Shown here: piece after piece, positions 49,039-57,421 of the stretch | Numbering within the stretch: the first letter of the stretch is position 1 | Layout: every line of letters begins with the position of its first letter | Origin: Bin87 sp965115825 | GTDB lineage: Bacteria > Chloroflexota > Dehalococcoidia > Lucifugimonadales > UBA3495 | Direction: 5' to 3' | DNA length: 64,000 bases | Assembly: GCA_965115825.1 (NCBI GenBank) | Contig: OZ220464.1 | Location: forward strand, 1,240,001 to 1,304,000 | Translations under genes and position numbers: made by a program | Notes under the pieces: model-generated | What the model saw: the letters and a program-made list of their open reading frames with translations, nothing else | Databases searched by the model: none | What the model was told of the DNA's origin: nothing

Positions 49039-52000
49039 CTACTCCGTTTCCCGCAGCGCTTCCGGCGGACGCAGGCGGCCGGCTATGGTTGCCGCCAGCG
49101 CGATGGCCGCCGCCGCCGCAATCGCCAGACAGCCGAAGGTTGCCGCCAGCCATGGCCCTTGCGCTACGAATACCAGCGGCGGCGTCACTTCCCCGCCGGC
49201 AACGTTGCCGGCCAGCTCTCCCAGCGTCCACCGGGCCAATGCCCAGCCGGCCAGCCCGCCGATGACAATGCCCGATACCGCGATTACAGCCCGCTCCAGC
49301 GCCAGCCCGGCGAATCGCTGCCACCGCCGCACTCCCAGCGCCGCGCCCACCGACATATCCACCCGCTGCTCCCGAACCGCCACCGCCGCATGAGCGCATA
49401 ACGCCAATCCCACGGCTAACGCCAGCGCCGCCAGACCTATGCCCGTCAAAGCGTTCCACGCGCCGCCGGCCAATGGGTTGCGCATAGCCAGGTCAACGGC
49501 ATCGGTGCGGTCTCGCAGATACGAAAGACGATAGCCAACGTCCCTTATCGCCGCCGCCACTGCTGCGCGATCCACGCTCGGGTCATCGGCGATGTCAAAC
49601 CACCATTCTTCCGGCGCGATGGGTTGCGCGCCCGGCGCCTGGGATAGCCACGCCCGTAGTTCGTGTACCGACACCACCACGAAAGGCCGGCCGGCGTCCA
49701 GCGTAGGGAAGTGATTCACCGTACCCGTCACCCGGGCCGGCACGACGTAACCGTCAACCGTGAACCGCAGCCGCTGGCCCGGCTCAAAGGCCGGCCCGGT
49801 GATGGCCGGCAGCGGCAGCGGCCCCGGCGGTATCACGATGCCCCGGGGCGAGCGGCCCAACGGCTCCTCCCAGCGAATGGCCAGGCCGCTGTCTCCGGAG
49901 TATGCCGCCTCTGCCGTGCGTTCCGTCCTGTCCGATGCGTTCCCGGCCTGGGGCAACGCCGTCCATGGCCCAACGTCCTCGAATCCTTCTACCACCAACC
50001 CGCCGGCGGGCAGTTCCGAGCCGTGGGCCGTTATGTCATCAAAGGACAACCCGCCCGGCGGCGTGCGCGAAAAGGTATCGCCGGACAGGTACAACGCAAC
50101 CACCCGCCATCGTTCGCCGGTTACTGCGGCAGCGCTACGCTCCGGCAACGGCGCGGCCATATATTGCCACGGCTCCCCCTGGCCGAACTGTGGCGCCAGC
50201 GTACCCAGCTCCAGGTTCCGGTAAAATCCCAGCTCGTCGCCCAGTCGCATCCACAACCGATAGGTGGGCAGCGGCACCGACGCGCCGACGCTCTGCCCAT
50301 CGTCGCGACGAACCCAGACCCCAACCCGCTCCGTTCCCGGCGGCAGGATGACGCCGGCCGACTGCGGGCTCAACGTGCGGCGCAGCGGCGCCAACAGAGT
50401 ATCCAGAGACGCCGGCTCTCCTTCCACAAAATTATCACGCCACCAAGAGGCTTTGGGCATTGTGATAGGGTCAACCCCCAGCGCCATGCCGCGCCGGGAG
50501 CCTCCGTCAAGGAAGCCAACCGGCTCCCGTATCACCGGCGCAACCGCCTGTACTCCCTCAATAGCCTCCAACTCCGCTACCTTCGCCGGGGCTGCGCGCG
50601 CGGTGAATGCCGCGCCGCCCAGCGCCATGTCTCCCCCGACGCGATGGCTGGCCTGATCCGCCTCGCTGCGGGCCAGCGTCGCTTGGAAAGACCCGGCGAA
50701 TACTCCCAGCGCCGCCGCCAGCGTCACCACTACCGTCAGCGATGCGTAAGGCAGCGGCTGACGCGCCATCCGTCGCAGCGATAGAGCGGCCCACGCCGGC
50801 GTCGTTCGTTGCGCCGCCCACGCCGCCGCTCTCACCGCCCAGGGCAGCAGGCGCAGCATCAGGAAAGCCAGCGTCAGCAGCGCCGCCGATGGCGCCAGCA
50901 GCAGCGACGGATCCAGGGCCGGCCCTTGTCCGGTCAACGTCCCCTCCACGAATCCGCCGCGCTGCCGGATTTGCCAGATGAGTATGCCCAGCCCCACCAC
51001 GGCCAGCGCGTCAATGTAATACCGTTGCAGCCAGGGCGCCGACGGTGGACGCGCCCGCGCGCGCAGGAAGTCCAGTATCCCCAGCCGGGCCAGGCTGCCG
51101 CCGGCTGCGGTGAGCACGCCCAGGCTCAACAAGCCGCCTATGGCTCCCACGGCGTACATCTGCCAGGACAACGACACGTCCAGCGGGGTCTCTCCCACGC
51201 CGGCGCGGGCCGCCGGGTTGATAGCCCCAACCAGGAACAGGCTGCCGATCGCCCAGGCCAACAGCGGGCCAACTATCGTTGCCGCCACCACGATAACCCC
51301 CTCTCCCACCGCCAGCAGTCCACCTACCTGGCTCACGCTGGCGCCCCGGCTCCGCAGCAGCGATGATTCGGCGGCGCGCGCTCCGGCCAGCAGTCCCACC
51401 GCCAGGGCCAGAAAGTACATTATGACCACTACCACCAGCGAAATGAACAGGAACAACGGGGCGCGAGCCAGCGTCAGCTCCCGCTGGTAAGTCGCCAGCA
51501 GGCCGGTGCCCCGGCTGTTCTCCAGGCCGGTCAAAACGTAGGAACGGGGAAACGCGCTGTTGACGTCGGTCTCCAGAGCCGTTAGGTCGTCCCGCGTTTT
51601 TTGCGCCGTGTCCGCCGTAATCACGTCGGGCTTGACGTACAGAAACCAGCCATAATCGCCCACCAGCGTAGGGTAAGGCGTTCCGATGCCATCAAAGTAG
51701 GCGGCTTCGGATACGTAAATGGGCGCGACCGGCCGTCCTTCCCAGTCGCCAATGCGGAAATAATCGGTGGCCCCCATCCAATACTCCGCCCGCGCGTCAA
51801 TCGGTTCCACGATGCCCACGATGGCAACGGCCACGTACTGCGGCGGCTCCTCATCATCGCCCTCAAACACCACCAGCCAAGCCTCTTTGCCAACTCCCCA
51901 TCCCAGCAGCCGGGCCGTATCCACGCCCAGTACGCCTTCAATTCTGGGACAGCCTCCCGTTTGAGGGCAGCCGTCCGCGTCTCCGGTTACGGCGTCCGAC

Positions 52001-52446
52001 GGCCAACGGCCTTCCGTCAGCCGCGCATTGTCGGTGAAGCCCGTAACGAAGAAAGGCCGCCCCAATGGAACGTCCCGAACGCCGTGAGGCGCGCCCGCCT
52101 GAGTGAGCGGCAGCGTGGGCAGCATCCTGCCGTACCGATTCGTGTCGCGCAGCAGATACCCCACATCCGCGTCAACCATGCCCTCGATATCGGCGCGCAG
52201 GGCTGCGTAGTCCTCGGGCCCCAGCGGGCGGTTCCGCACCACTACCTGCGTGTTGATGACGGTCGGCGAGGTCACCGCCAGCGCGTGGCGGAGGCCGCCT
52301 TCCGCCAGCGCCTGCGAGTACATCGCGCCCAGCGCCATGATGGTAACCGCGGCCAGCACTCCAAAAGCGGTAACCGCCAGCAGTCCCCATGCCGAGCGCA
52401 TCCGCCGGGGCAGCAGCCACAAAAGGAGGCCGAAACTCCGCATCAC
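49039..52446 (-). CDS. Giant FtsX-like ABC transporter permease (first of pair)
   Basis: The 1135-residue paralogue starts MMRSFGLLLWLLPRRMRSAW and has the same layout: membrane helix LAVTAFGVLAAVTIMALGAM, an outer domain, the FtsX core around FLFISLVVVVIMYFLALAVG, a second outer domain, and the final core with GIGLAALALAVGLALCAHAA. VDMSVGAALGVRRWQRFAGL and the surrounding cytosolic loop resemble the ATPase-contact loop of FtsX proteins. Its ATG overlaps the stop of the SsuD-like gene (ATGA-type, 52443-52446). Coupling of a sulfonate-type monooxygenase to this exporter/lipoprotein-type permease is unusual. Confidence 0.88.
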   Translation of the reverse strand: MMRSFGLLLWLLPRRMRSAWGLLAVTAFGVLAAVTIMALGAMYSQALAEGGLRHALAVTSPTVINTQVVVRNRPLGPEDYAALRADIEGMVDADVGYLLRDTNRYGRMLPTLPLTQAGAPHGVRDVPLGRPFFVTGFTDNARLTEGRWPSDAVTGDADGCPQTGGCPRIEGVLGVDTARLLGWGVGKEAWLVVFEGDDEEPPQYVAVAIVGIVEPIDARAEYWMGATDYFRIGDWEGRPVAPIYVSEAAYFDGIGTPYPTLVGDYGWFLYVKPDVITADTAQKTRDDLTALETDVNSAFPRSYVLTGLENSRGTGLLATYQRELTLARAPLFLFISLVVVVIMYFLALAVGLLAGARAAESSLLRSRGASVSQVGGLLAVGEGVIVVAATIVGPLLAWAIGSLFLVGAINPAARAGVGETPLDVSLSWQMYAVGAIGGLLSLGVLTAAGGSLARLGILDFLRARARPPSAPWLQRYYIDALAVVGLGILIWQIRQRGGFVEGTLTGQGPALDPSLLLAPSAALLTLAFLMLRLLPWAVRAAAWAAQRTTPAWAALSLRRMARQPLPYASLTVVVTLAAALGVFAGSFQATLARSEADQASHRVGGDMALGGAAFTARAAPAKVAELEAIEGVQAVAPVIREPVGFLDGGSRRGMALGVDPITMPKASWWRDNFVEGEPASLDTLLAPLRRTLSPQSAGVILPPGTERVGVWVRRDDGQSVGASVPLPTYRLWMRLGDELGFYRNLELGTLAPQFGQGEPWQYMAAPLPERSAAAVTGERWRVVALYLSGDTFSRTPPGGLSFDDITAHGSELPAGGLVVEGFEDVGPWTALPQAGNASDRTERTAEAAYSGDSGLAIRWEEPLGRSPRGIVIPPGPLPLPAITGPAFEPGQRLRFTVDGYVVPARVTGTVNHFPTLDAGRPFVVVSVHELRAWLSQAPGAQPIAPEEWWFDIADDPSVDRAAVAAAIRDVGYRLSYLRDRTDAVDLAMRNPLAGGAWNALTGIGLAALALAVGLALCAHAAVAVREQRVDMSVGAALGVRRWQRFAGLALERAVIAVSGIVIGGLAGWALARWTLGELAGNVAGGEVTPPLVFVAQGPWLAATFGCLAIAAAAAIALAATIAGRLRPPEALRETE

Positions 52447-53567
52447 GCTTCCGCAGCGATACGCTCACGCAGCACAGGGAGCAAATCCCCAGCAGCCCGC
52501 CGGCACTCCTCAACGTGCGGAAACCCGCTGAGGATGAACTCGTCAATCCCCAGCCGCCAGTATTCCAACAGCTCGTCCGCCGCCTGCTCCGGCGTGCCCA
52601 CCAGCGCGCTGCCGCAGTTCACTCGAACCTCCGAAAGCCCGTTCCACAAGCGCCGCCCCAGCCGGTGGCCCTCAACAGCCCGCGCCTGCGCCTGCTGTCC
52701 CACCATCGGAGTGCCGGCAATCGTCGACTGCCGCTGCGCCTTTACCTCCGGGGCCGCGTTGGCAATAAGCTTGCGCGCCGCGTCCCAGGCATCGTCCTCG
52801 GTGTCCCGTATTACCAGGTGCGTGCGGAGGCCCAGTCTCAACGGGCGGCCGGTCGCCGCAAACTGCTCGCGCAAGTCGGCGACGCGCTGGGCCGTATCTT
52901 CCAGCGGTTCAATCCAGCCCAGGTGCACGTCGGCCTGCCGCGCCGAGAGGCCCAACGCCCGGGGCGACGCGCCGCCCAGGTAAAAACGCGGCCCATCCTC
53001 TCCCGGCGCCGGGGCGCAGTACGCATCCTCCAGACGGTAAAAATCGCCCCGGTAACTCACCGGCTGCGACTGCTGCCAGAGAACCCGACAGGCCTCAATG
53101 AACTCCTCGGCCCGCTCGTAGCGGGTTGCGTGATCGCTCACTTCGCCAACCCGCTCAAAATCGTTCTGGATGCCGCCGGGCACTATGTTGATGTCCAGCC
53201 GGCCGCCGGAAATCTGGTGGAACGCCGCGGCCATCTGCGCGAACAAACCCAATGCGACGAAACCCGGCCGCACGGCCACCAGAAAGCGGATGCGCGACGT
53301 TACCGCCGCCAGCGCCGTCGCCGTTGTCCACGTTTCCGCCAGCGGCGCGTCCTCGGCGAACAGCCCGTTGGCGAACCGCGTGGGGATCAGCACGGAGTAA
53401 AACCCGCACTCCTCGGCCGTCTGTGCCACCTGCCTCAAGTAGTCAAAAGTCGGCGGACGCTGCGCGCGCAGCGTACCGGCCCGGTCGCCGTCGCCGTCAA
53501 TTGGTATAAACCAGTCAAAGCGCGGTTCGGGACGATGATGATGGTTATGTCCGCTACGGTCAGCCAT
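52443..53567 (-). CDS. ssuD: Alkanesulfonate monooxygenase-like LLM protein (SsuD family)
   Basis: The 374-residue luciferase-fold monooxygenase starts MADRSGHNHHHRPEPRFDWF. It contains FYSVLIPTRFANGLFAEDA, RFLVAVRPGFVALGLFAQMA, ISGGRLDINIVPGG, RYERAEEFIEACRVLW, and FYLGGASPRALGLSARQADV followed by HLGWIEPLED. The C-terminal LVGTPEQAADELLEYWRLGI and EFILSGFPHVEEC segments are the SsuD hallmark. The family releases sulfite from alkanesulfonates with reduced FMN and oxygen; a separate SsuE reductase is not seen. The His-rich N-terminus is odd but in frame. It heads a three-gene unit with the two giant permeases. Substrate specificity is not certain. Confidence 0.87.
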   Translation of the reverse strand: MADRSGHNHHHRPEPRFDWFIPIDGDGDRAGTLRAQRPPTFDYLRQVAQTAEECGFYSVLIPTRFANGLFAEDAPLAETWTTATALAAVTSRIRFLVAVRPGFVALGLFAQMAAAFHQISGGRLDINIVPGGIQNDFERVGEVSDHATRYERAEEFIEACRVLWQQSQPVSYRGDFYRLEDAYCAPAPGEDGPRFYLGGASPRALGLSARQADVHLGWIEPLEDTAQRVADLREQFAATGRPLRLGLRTHLVIRDTEDDAWDAARKLIANAAPEVKAQRQSTIAGTPMVGQQAQARAVEGHRLGRRLWNGLSEVRVNCGSALVGTPEQAADELLEYWRLGIDEFILSGFPHVEECRRAAGDLLPVLRERIAAEA

Positions 53568-53668
53568 TAGTCAGTCACCAGCCGGCGCCTCGTTTCCCGG
53601 CGCATTGTATCGGATGCGATGCCAGGCAGCGCCCAGTATCCTATAATCCCCCGACGCAAGCAATCCGC

Positions 53669-54655
53669 TCACGAACCCTCGTCGTCGCCGGCCGGCTCGG
53701 CGGGAACCGGCAGCGGCGGGTTGGGGTTCAGTTCCATCTCTCGCTGATACCACATGAACATCACGATGCCCGCGGCGATTATGCACATCATATCGCCCGG
53801 CACCCACAATATCAGGCCGCCCAGCCGCTGGTCGTCCAGGTAGGAAAACCCTTCCCACGGCCGCGGCAGCTCCTGATACGCCGAGTATATCAGCCCCTCC
53901 CGAAAGGTGATGGCCGCCCCCAGCAGCGTGTTCGGCAGCACAATCAGCCCCAGGTACAGCACTCGCAGCCCGTAGTGCAGCCGCGAACGGTGCGGCTTCG
54001 GGTCAATCACTACCCACCAGAACAGGAAACCGCTCGCCAGCATTGTCCCGTGCATCAGCTCGTGCGCCCAGTCGTTATGCACCGCCAGGTCGTGCGGGCC
54101 CGGAATCTGCCAGATGAACAGCAGCCCCAAAAACGCGGCGACGGTAAAAACCGGATTGGTCAGCTTCACGTAAATCCAACGGGCCGCCGGCATCCGCGCT
54201 ACTGGCCGCACTACGCCCTGCCGCAGCCATGCCGGCATCCCCCGCAGCGTGGGCGTCAGCGGCGCCCCCAGCAAGATCAGCAGCGGCCCAATCATCCGCA
54301 CCATCAGATGCTGCAACTGGTGGATTGCGAAGTAGTGTTCCGCCAGCGGCTCAACCGGCGACTGCAAGGCGGCAAACAGCGTCAGTATGCCGGCGAAAAA
54401 GCTCGCCTTTTGCCAGTTGCTCACCGGATGCGTGGGGTTATCCCGGCTGTTCAGGCCGTTGATGTAAAAATACAGCCCCGCCAGCAAAAGCAGGCTGGGT
54501 ATGGGGTTAGTAACGAACCCCCAGGCCGTCAGCGCCGTCTGCCCGGGCGGAATCCCCTGGTGCGCCAACGCCGCGCCGACGCCGACCAGCAACGCCAGCG
54601 CCAACCCTCCGCCGACGCCGGCGGCCATGCCTACCGAAAGCGGCGCGCGCGTCAT
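53669..54655 (-). CDS. ctaG: Cytochrome c oxidase assembly protein CtaG (caa3 type)
   Basis: The 328-residue polytopic protein has about seven membrane helices. ALAHQGIPPGQTALTAWGF, SPVEPLAEHYFAIHQLQHLM, LLILLGAPLTP, FIWQIPGPHDLAVHNDWAHE and LMHGTMLASGFLFWWVVIDP match the CtaG_Cox/caa3_CtaG family. The conserved His residues (HQLQHLM, ELMHG) are likely copper or structural ligands. It helps assemble heme-copper oxidases. It starts one base after the FixH/YtkA-like gene ends, so the two form an operon. The oxidase subunits themselves are not in the window. Confidence 0.92.
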   Translation of the reverse strand: MTRAPLSVGMAAGVGGGLALALLVGVGAALAHQGIPPGQTALTAWGFVTNPIPSLLLLAGLYFYINGLNSRDNPTHPVSNWQKASFFAGILTLFAALQSPVEPLAEHYFAIHQLQHLMVRMIGPLLILLGAPLTPTLRGMPAWLRQGVVRPVARMPAARWIYVKLTNPVFTVAAFLGLLFIWQIPGPHDLAVHNDWAHELMHGTMLASGFLFWWVVIDPKPHRSRLHYGLRVLYLGLIVLPNTLLGAAITFREGLIYSAYQELPRPWEGFSYLDDQRLGGLILWVPGDMMCIIAAGIVMFMWYQREMELNPNPPLPVPAEPAGDDEGS

Positions 54656-54656
54656 C

Positions 54657-55238
54657 TTATGCCGCCGCAGTATCGGAACGGGCGGCGCGCTGCCGCTGGT
54701 TCCGCCGGATGCGCCACACCAGATACCCCGCGCCGATAATCAGGACTACCGCCACACCCAGAAACACCAAACCGGCCGCTATATCGTTCTGAACCTCCAC
54801 GGTTTCAAAAACGAAATTGTCCGCCACAAGGAACCAGGATCCGCCATTGGGCCGAGCGATTTCCACCGTCATTTCCCAGACGCCGGCCTCTTCCAGGGCC
54901 ACGGTGGACTGATACAGGCCGGGTACGTTGGGGCTGAAAGCGTGGGCCCAGCCGGTCTCCCCTCCGCCGCGCCGCGATGTGTGCACCGTTACCTGCAAGC
55001 CTTCAGCCGGAGTTCCGCCATCGGCGTCCGCAACCCTGATGAAAAACTGAACCGCCTGCAACGAAGGAAGCTCCCTGGCGTCGGCGTCCACGGCGTAGGG
55101 CCCGGCTCTGCCTTGCCGGGACTGGGTTTCCAGGCCGCTGATGCCTTGGGCGGCGAGGCCGGACGGCAGCGCGATGAAAACGCACAGCAACACGGGCAGC
55201 CCCAGCCTGAGCCAGTACATCATGATGATGGCGTGCAA
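54657..55238 (-). CDS. FixH/YtkA-like membrane-anchored protein with signal peptide
   Basis: The 193-residue protein has an N-terminal signal (LGLPVLLCVFIALPSGLAAQ). A beta-sandwich domain (about 45-145) includes VQFFIRVADADGGTPAEGLQ and GLYQSTVALEEAGVWEMTVE, the pattern of FixH/YtkA extracytoplasmic domains. A C-terminal helix (AGLVFLGVAVVLIIGAGYLV) with a basic cytosolic tail anchors it. Such proteins accompany copper handling and oxidase assembly. Its position one base before ctaG supports this role. The substrate or metal has not been established. Confidence 0.8.
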   Translation of the reverse strand: MHAIIMMYWLRLGLPVLLCVFIALPSGLAAQGISGLETQSRQGRAGPYAVDADARELPSLQAVQFFIRVADADGGTPAEGLQVTVHTSRRGGGETGWAHAFSPNVPGLYQSTVALEEAGVWEMTVEIARPNGGSWFLVADNFVFETVEVQNDIAAGLVFLGVAVVLIIGAGYLVWRIRRNQRQRAARSDTAAA

Positions 55239-55263
55239 TCTGATACGTCCTGCTGCGCAGAGA

Positions 55264-55291
55264 ATAGGGGCGAATGTTGCTTCGCCCCTAT
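55264..55291. repeat. Perfect 11-base hairpin between two minus-strand genes
   Basis: ATAGGGGCGAA (55264-55274) pairs with TTCGCCCCTAT (55281-55291) around TGTTGC. No T-run follows on the minus strand, so it is more like a dispersed hairpin repeat than a standard terminator. It separates the DUF-type gene at 55329 from the FixH/YtkA-like gene. Confidence 0.7.
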
Positions 55292-55328
55292 ATTGTACAC
55301 CATTGGATGACGGACTCCGCCGCGCGCG

Positions 55329-55991
55329 TCAAGGCTGAAAAGTCTTCCGCCAGATGCCGGGCGAGCCGGGCGCGTGGGTCATCACATCCCGCATCCGCCC
55401 GTTGTCCGGATGCGCCTCCCGCTGTTCCAGCCACGCCGCCGTGGACGACACTTCGGGATTCTCAAATTCGTACACGGTGGCGTAGGCTGGCTCGCCTCGC
55501 ACCGCCTTCCAGCGCCGTCCGCGAATCACGCCGGGAACCTTTTCGTAGTTGGGCACGTACACCCCCGAGTACCAGTTGTTCCACTCCTCATCGTTCTCCG
55601 CCGGCACGTCCATGCGGCCAATCTGCAAAGCCGGCGACATATCAGCGTTGGCCAGCGCATCCGACAGCTCCGTCGGGTGTATCATGGCGTACACGTTGTT
55701 GATGAGCGTCGTCGCCACCGCGCGCGGCCCAACCTTCTGGCCCCAGGGCGTCGGCGGGCGGTTCTTGAAAGCGGCGGTGTTAATCACATCGGCGGATTCC
55801 AATTCGTACATCGCCAGATGCTTCGGGCCGCTGCTGGTAGCCTCGTAGCGCGCCGCGTTGAGCACGCCGGGCACCGACAGCAGCTCCTGCAAGTGTTCGG
55901 TGTTGTACCACTGGTTAAACTCCTCCTCAACGTCGGCGGGAACCTCGCACCAGACCATCATCAAGCCGGCGCCGCGCTTCTTGCTGGGCAT
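55329..55991 (-). CDS. Ferredoxin-like-fold protein, DUF4286-like, two repeats
   Basis: From ATG 55991 (GGAGG seven bases upstream) the 220-residue protein starts MPSKKRGAGLMMVWCEVPAD. It has two similar halves. The first has VEEEFNQWYNTEHLQELLSV and AARYEAT. The second has DEEWNNWYSGVYVPNYEKVP and RGRRWKAV. The WYN-EH/WY-x-PN pattern is typical of dimeric alpha-beta barrel (EthD/DUF4286-like) proteins, which often occur with aromatic or LLM oxidation genes. A degradation or binding role is possible but unproven. Readings from 56483 are discarded because they precede the ribosome site. Confidence 0.75.
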   Translation of the reverse strand: MPSKKRGAGLMMVWCEVPADVEEEFNQWYNTEHLQELLSVPGVLNAARYEATSSGPKHLAMYELESADVINTAAFKNRPPTPWGQKVGPRAVATTLINNVYAMIHPTELSDALANADMSPALQIGRMDVPAENDEEWNNWYSGVYVPNYEKVPGVIRGRRWKAVRGEPAYATVYEFENPEVSSTAAWLEQREAHPDNGRMRDVMTHAPGSPGIWRKTFQP

Positions 55992-56053
55992 CGTGGGCCT
56001 CCTGTCATCATTTCGTAGCCGGCGGGCATCTCGCAGCCCGACCGACGCCGGCC

Positions 56054-56062
56054 AGTGTAACA
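56054..56062 (-). promoter_or_regulatory. Extended -10 promoter (TGTTACACT) of the DUF4286-like gene
   Basis: On the minus strand TGT plus TACACT lies about 62 bases before ATG 55991. The 208-base region 55992-56199 between this gene and the divergent small membrane gene holds no other gene. Confidence 0.45.
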
Positions 56063-56199
56063 TAATCCGGTAACATAACACGCGCCAGATCCCCGTGGCG
56101 GTGGAGACGCTGACGCCGGCCATTACGCCGGTGACACAACCCGCGCCAACCCGCTCCCGCCTGGTGGTATCATATAAATCCCGTTCATAAGGTGCATCC

Positions 56200-56454
56200 A
56201 TGTTGCTGCGCGTCGCCATCGTCTGCATCGCGCTTTTCCTGGGCAGCTGTCTCATTGCCCGGCGAATCGCCATCCGCAAGAACCGCCGGCCCGAGGTCGT
56301 TATCAGCGCGGGCATCATCGTCGGCGCCATCGTTTTCGCCGGCCTCTGGACCCTGAGCCTGGTGTACGGCGGCCTGTACACCAAAATCGCCGGCGCAGCA
56401 GCCATCATCCTCATGCCCATCCTGGCCGCCTGGGCCACCCCAAAACGAAAGTAG
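56200..56454 (+). CDS. Small membrane protein with two predicted helices
   Basis: The 84-residue protein starts MLLRVAIVCIALFLGSCLIA. It has a basic linker (RRIAIRKNRRPEVV) and a long hydrophobic stretch (AGIIVGAIVFAGLWTLSLVY, then AAAIILMPILAAWA) with a basic C-terminus, so both ends are probably cytosolic or partly so. AAGGTG precedes ATG 56200, and CATATAAAT at about 56170 is a likely -10 box. No family recognised. It converges on the DUF3800 gene across a structured gap. Confidence 0.65.
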   Translation: MLLRVAIVCIALFLGSCLIARRIAIRKNRRPEVVISAGIIVGAIVFAGLWTLSLVYGGLYTKIAGAAAIILMPILAAWATPKRK

Positions 56455-56486
56455 CCCGCCGCAAGGCTACCCATAGTTGACATCGC

Positions 56487-56573
56487 AGCGGTAATCCGCT
56501 AAATTGATGACAAGCGCGGAGTGGTCGGAGCACGCCGTCCCGCTTAAGGGACAGGCGCCGGACATAGCCGCGC
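56487..56573. terminator. Structured gap between converging genes: two hairpins, possible two-way terminator
   Basis: AGCGG-TAAT-CCGCT (56487-56500) is a small hairpin. A long imperfect hairpin follows from 56514 to 56573: outer GCGCGG/CCGCGC, then CGG/CCG, then CGCC/GGCG and GTCCC/GGGAC around GCTTAA. TTCTTGCTTTT follows on the + strand. The location between the ends of a + gene (56454) and a - gene (56603) fits a shared terminator. A stable non-coding RNA is possible. Confidence 0.5.
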
Positions 56574-56602
56574 TTCTTGCTTTTAACCTCTGACGCGCCG
56601 GC

Positions 56603-57415
56603 TCACCAACTGCCCAGCTGCACGGTGAACAACGACAGGGCATCCCAACTCCGGAACGGCTCTCCTCTGGTCAACAACCGTTCCCCTGAAGGCACACCCA
56701 GCTTGCTCTTTATGAAGTCAACCAATGCACGCTTTTCTCCCGCGCGCTGTGACGTAGTTCCGTAATAGCCGTTGGCATCCTTCCAATCAAACTGTACGCA
56801 ACCCAGCAGTACGTCCACGATTTGGAGATAAACTGACATATCAGAGGTAGCGCGCAGGCATCCTTTCACGGCAGGCACAGAGCAAAGCGTGTCCTCAATA
56901 TACACGGAAGATTGATCAGGTTTATCTTGTAAATCTACGATGGCAAACACATCCCGGTCAAGCTGCCGTTCCAACAAACCCCTGGCTAAATCAGAATACG
57001 CTCGCCAGGTGTCCCCATTCCATCTTGACAAACTATAATCAGCGTCGAGTCGATCCATTATCAAGGCATGAAACTGCGGGTCAGGGAAAGACAGGTAAAG
57101 ATTCATCAAGTCGATATATTGTTGAAGGTTAAACCGGGTGACCTCGCTGAATTTATACTCATGGTGGCGGGTGGAGTGCATCAGCCGGTCAATCTCTTTC
57201 AACGTCGGCAATTCCGAACCCGATTGAATTCTCTTCCGTATTTTACCGCGCTCAGCCATTCGGTCTGATGAAAAATTGAAGTGCAAACGATACAGGCTAT
57301 TGGTGATAGCCTTGGTATCGGGTATGACCAAGACGCCAATACCGTAAACTGGCTGCTGCTGACGGAGGCCGGAGAGGATCCCGGTTTCGTCAACGAATGC
57401 GGGGCAAATTTCCAT
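56603..57415 (-). CDS. DUF3800-family protein
   Basis: From ATG 57415 the protein of about 270 residues starts MEICPAFVDETGILSGLRQQ. It has YGIGVLVIPDTKAITNSLYR, TRHHEYKFSEVTRFNLQQYI, FHALIMDRLDADYSLSRWNG, YSDLARGLLERQL, VFAIVDLQDKP and SDMSVYLQIVDVLLGCVQFD. These are the DUF3800 segments, with FVDETG holding the first conserved acid of a likely RNase H-like fold. The role is unknown, but the family is common near restriction and phage genes; here an MmeI-type enzyme follows upstream. The promoter leaves no leader, so a leaderless mRNA is predicted. Confidence 0.82.
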   Translation of the reverse strand: MEICPAFVDETGILSGLRQQQPVYGIGVLVIPDTKAITNSLYRLHFNFSSDRMAERGKIRKRIQSGSELPTLKEIDRLMHSTRHHEYKFSEVTRFNLQQYIDLMNLYLSFPDPQFHALIMDRLDADYSLSRWNGDTWRAYSDLARGLLERQLDRDVFAIVDLQDKPDQSSVYIEDTLCSVPAVKGCLRATSDMSVYLQIVDVLLGCVQFDWKDANGYYGTTSQRAGEKRALVDFIKSKLGVPSGERLLTRGEPFRSWDALSLFTVQLGSW

Positions 57416-57421
57416 TGTGCC

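Noticed and set aside
56514..56590. tRNA-like fold (GCGCGG...GTCCC-GCTTAA-GGGAC...CCGCGC)
   Set aside because: The loop has six bases instead of seven, there is no T-arm with GTTCGA-type sequence and no D-arm; it fits a terminator or other hairpin better.
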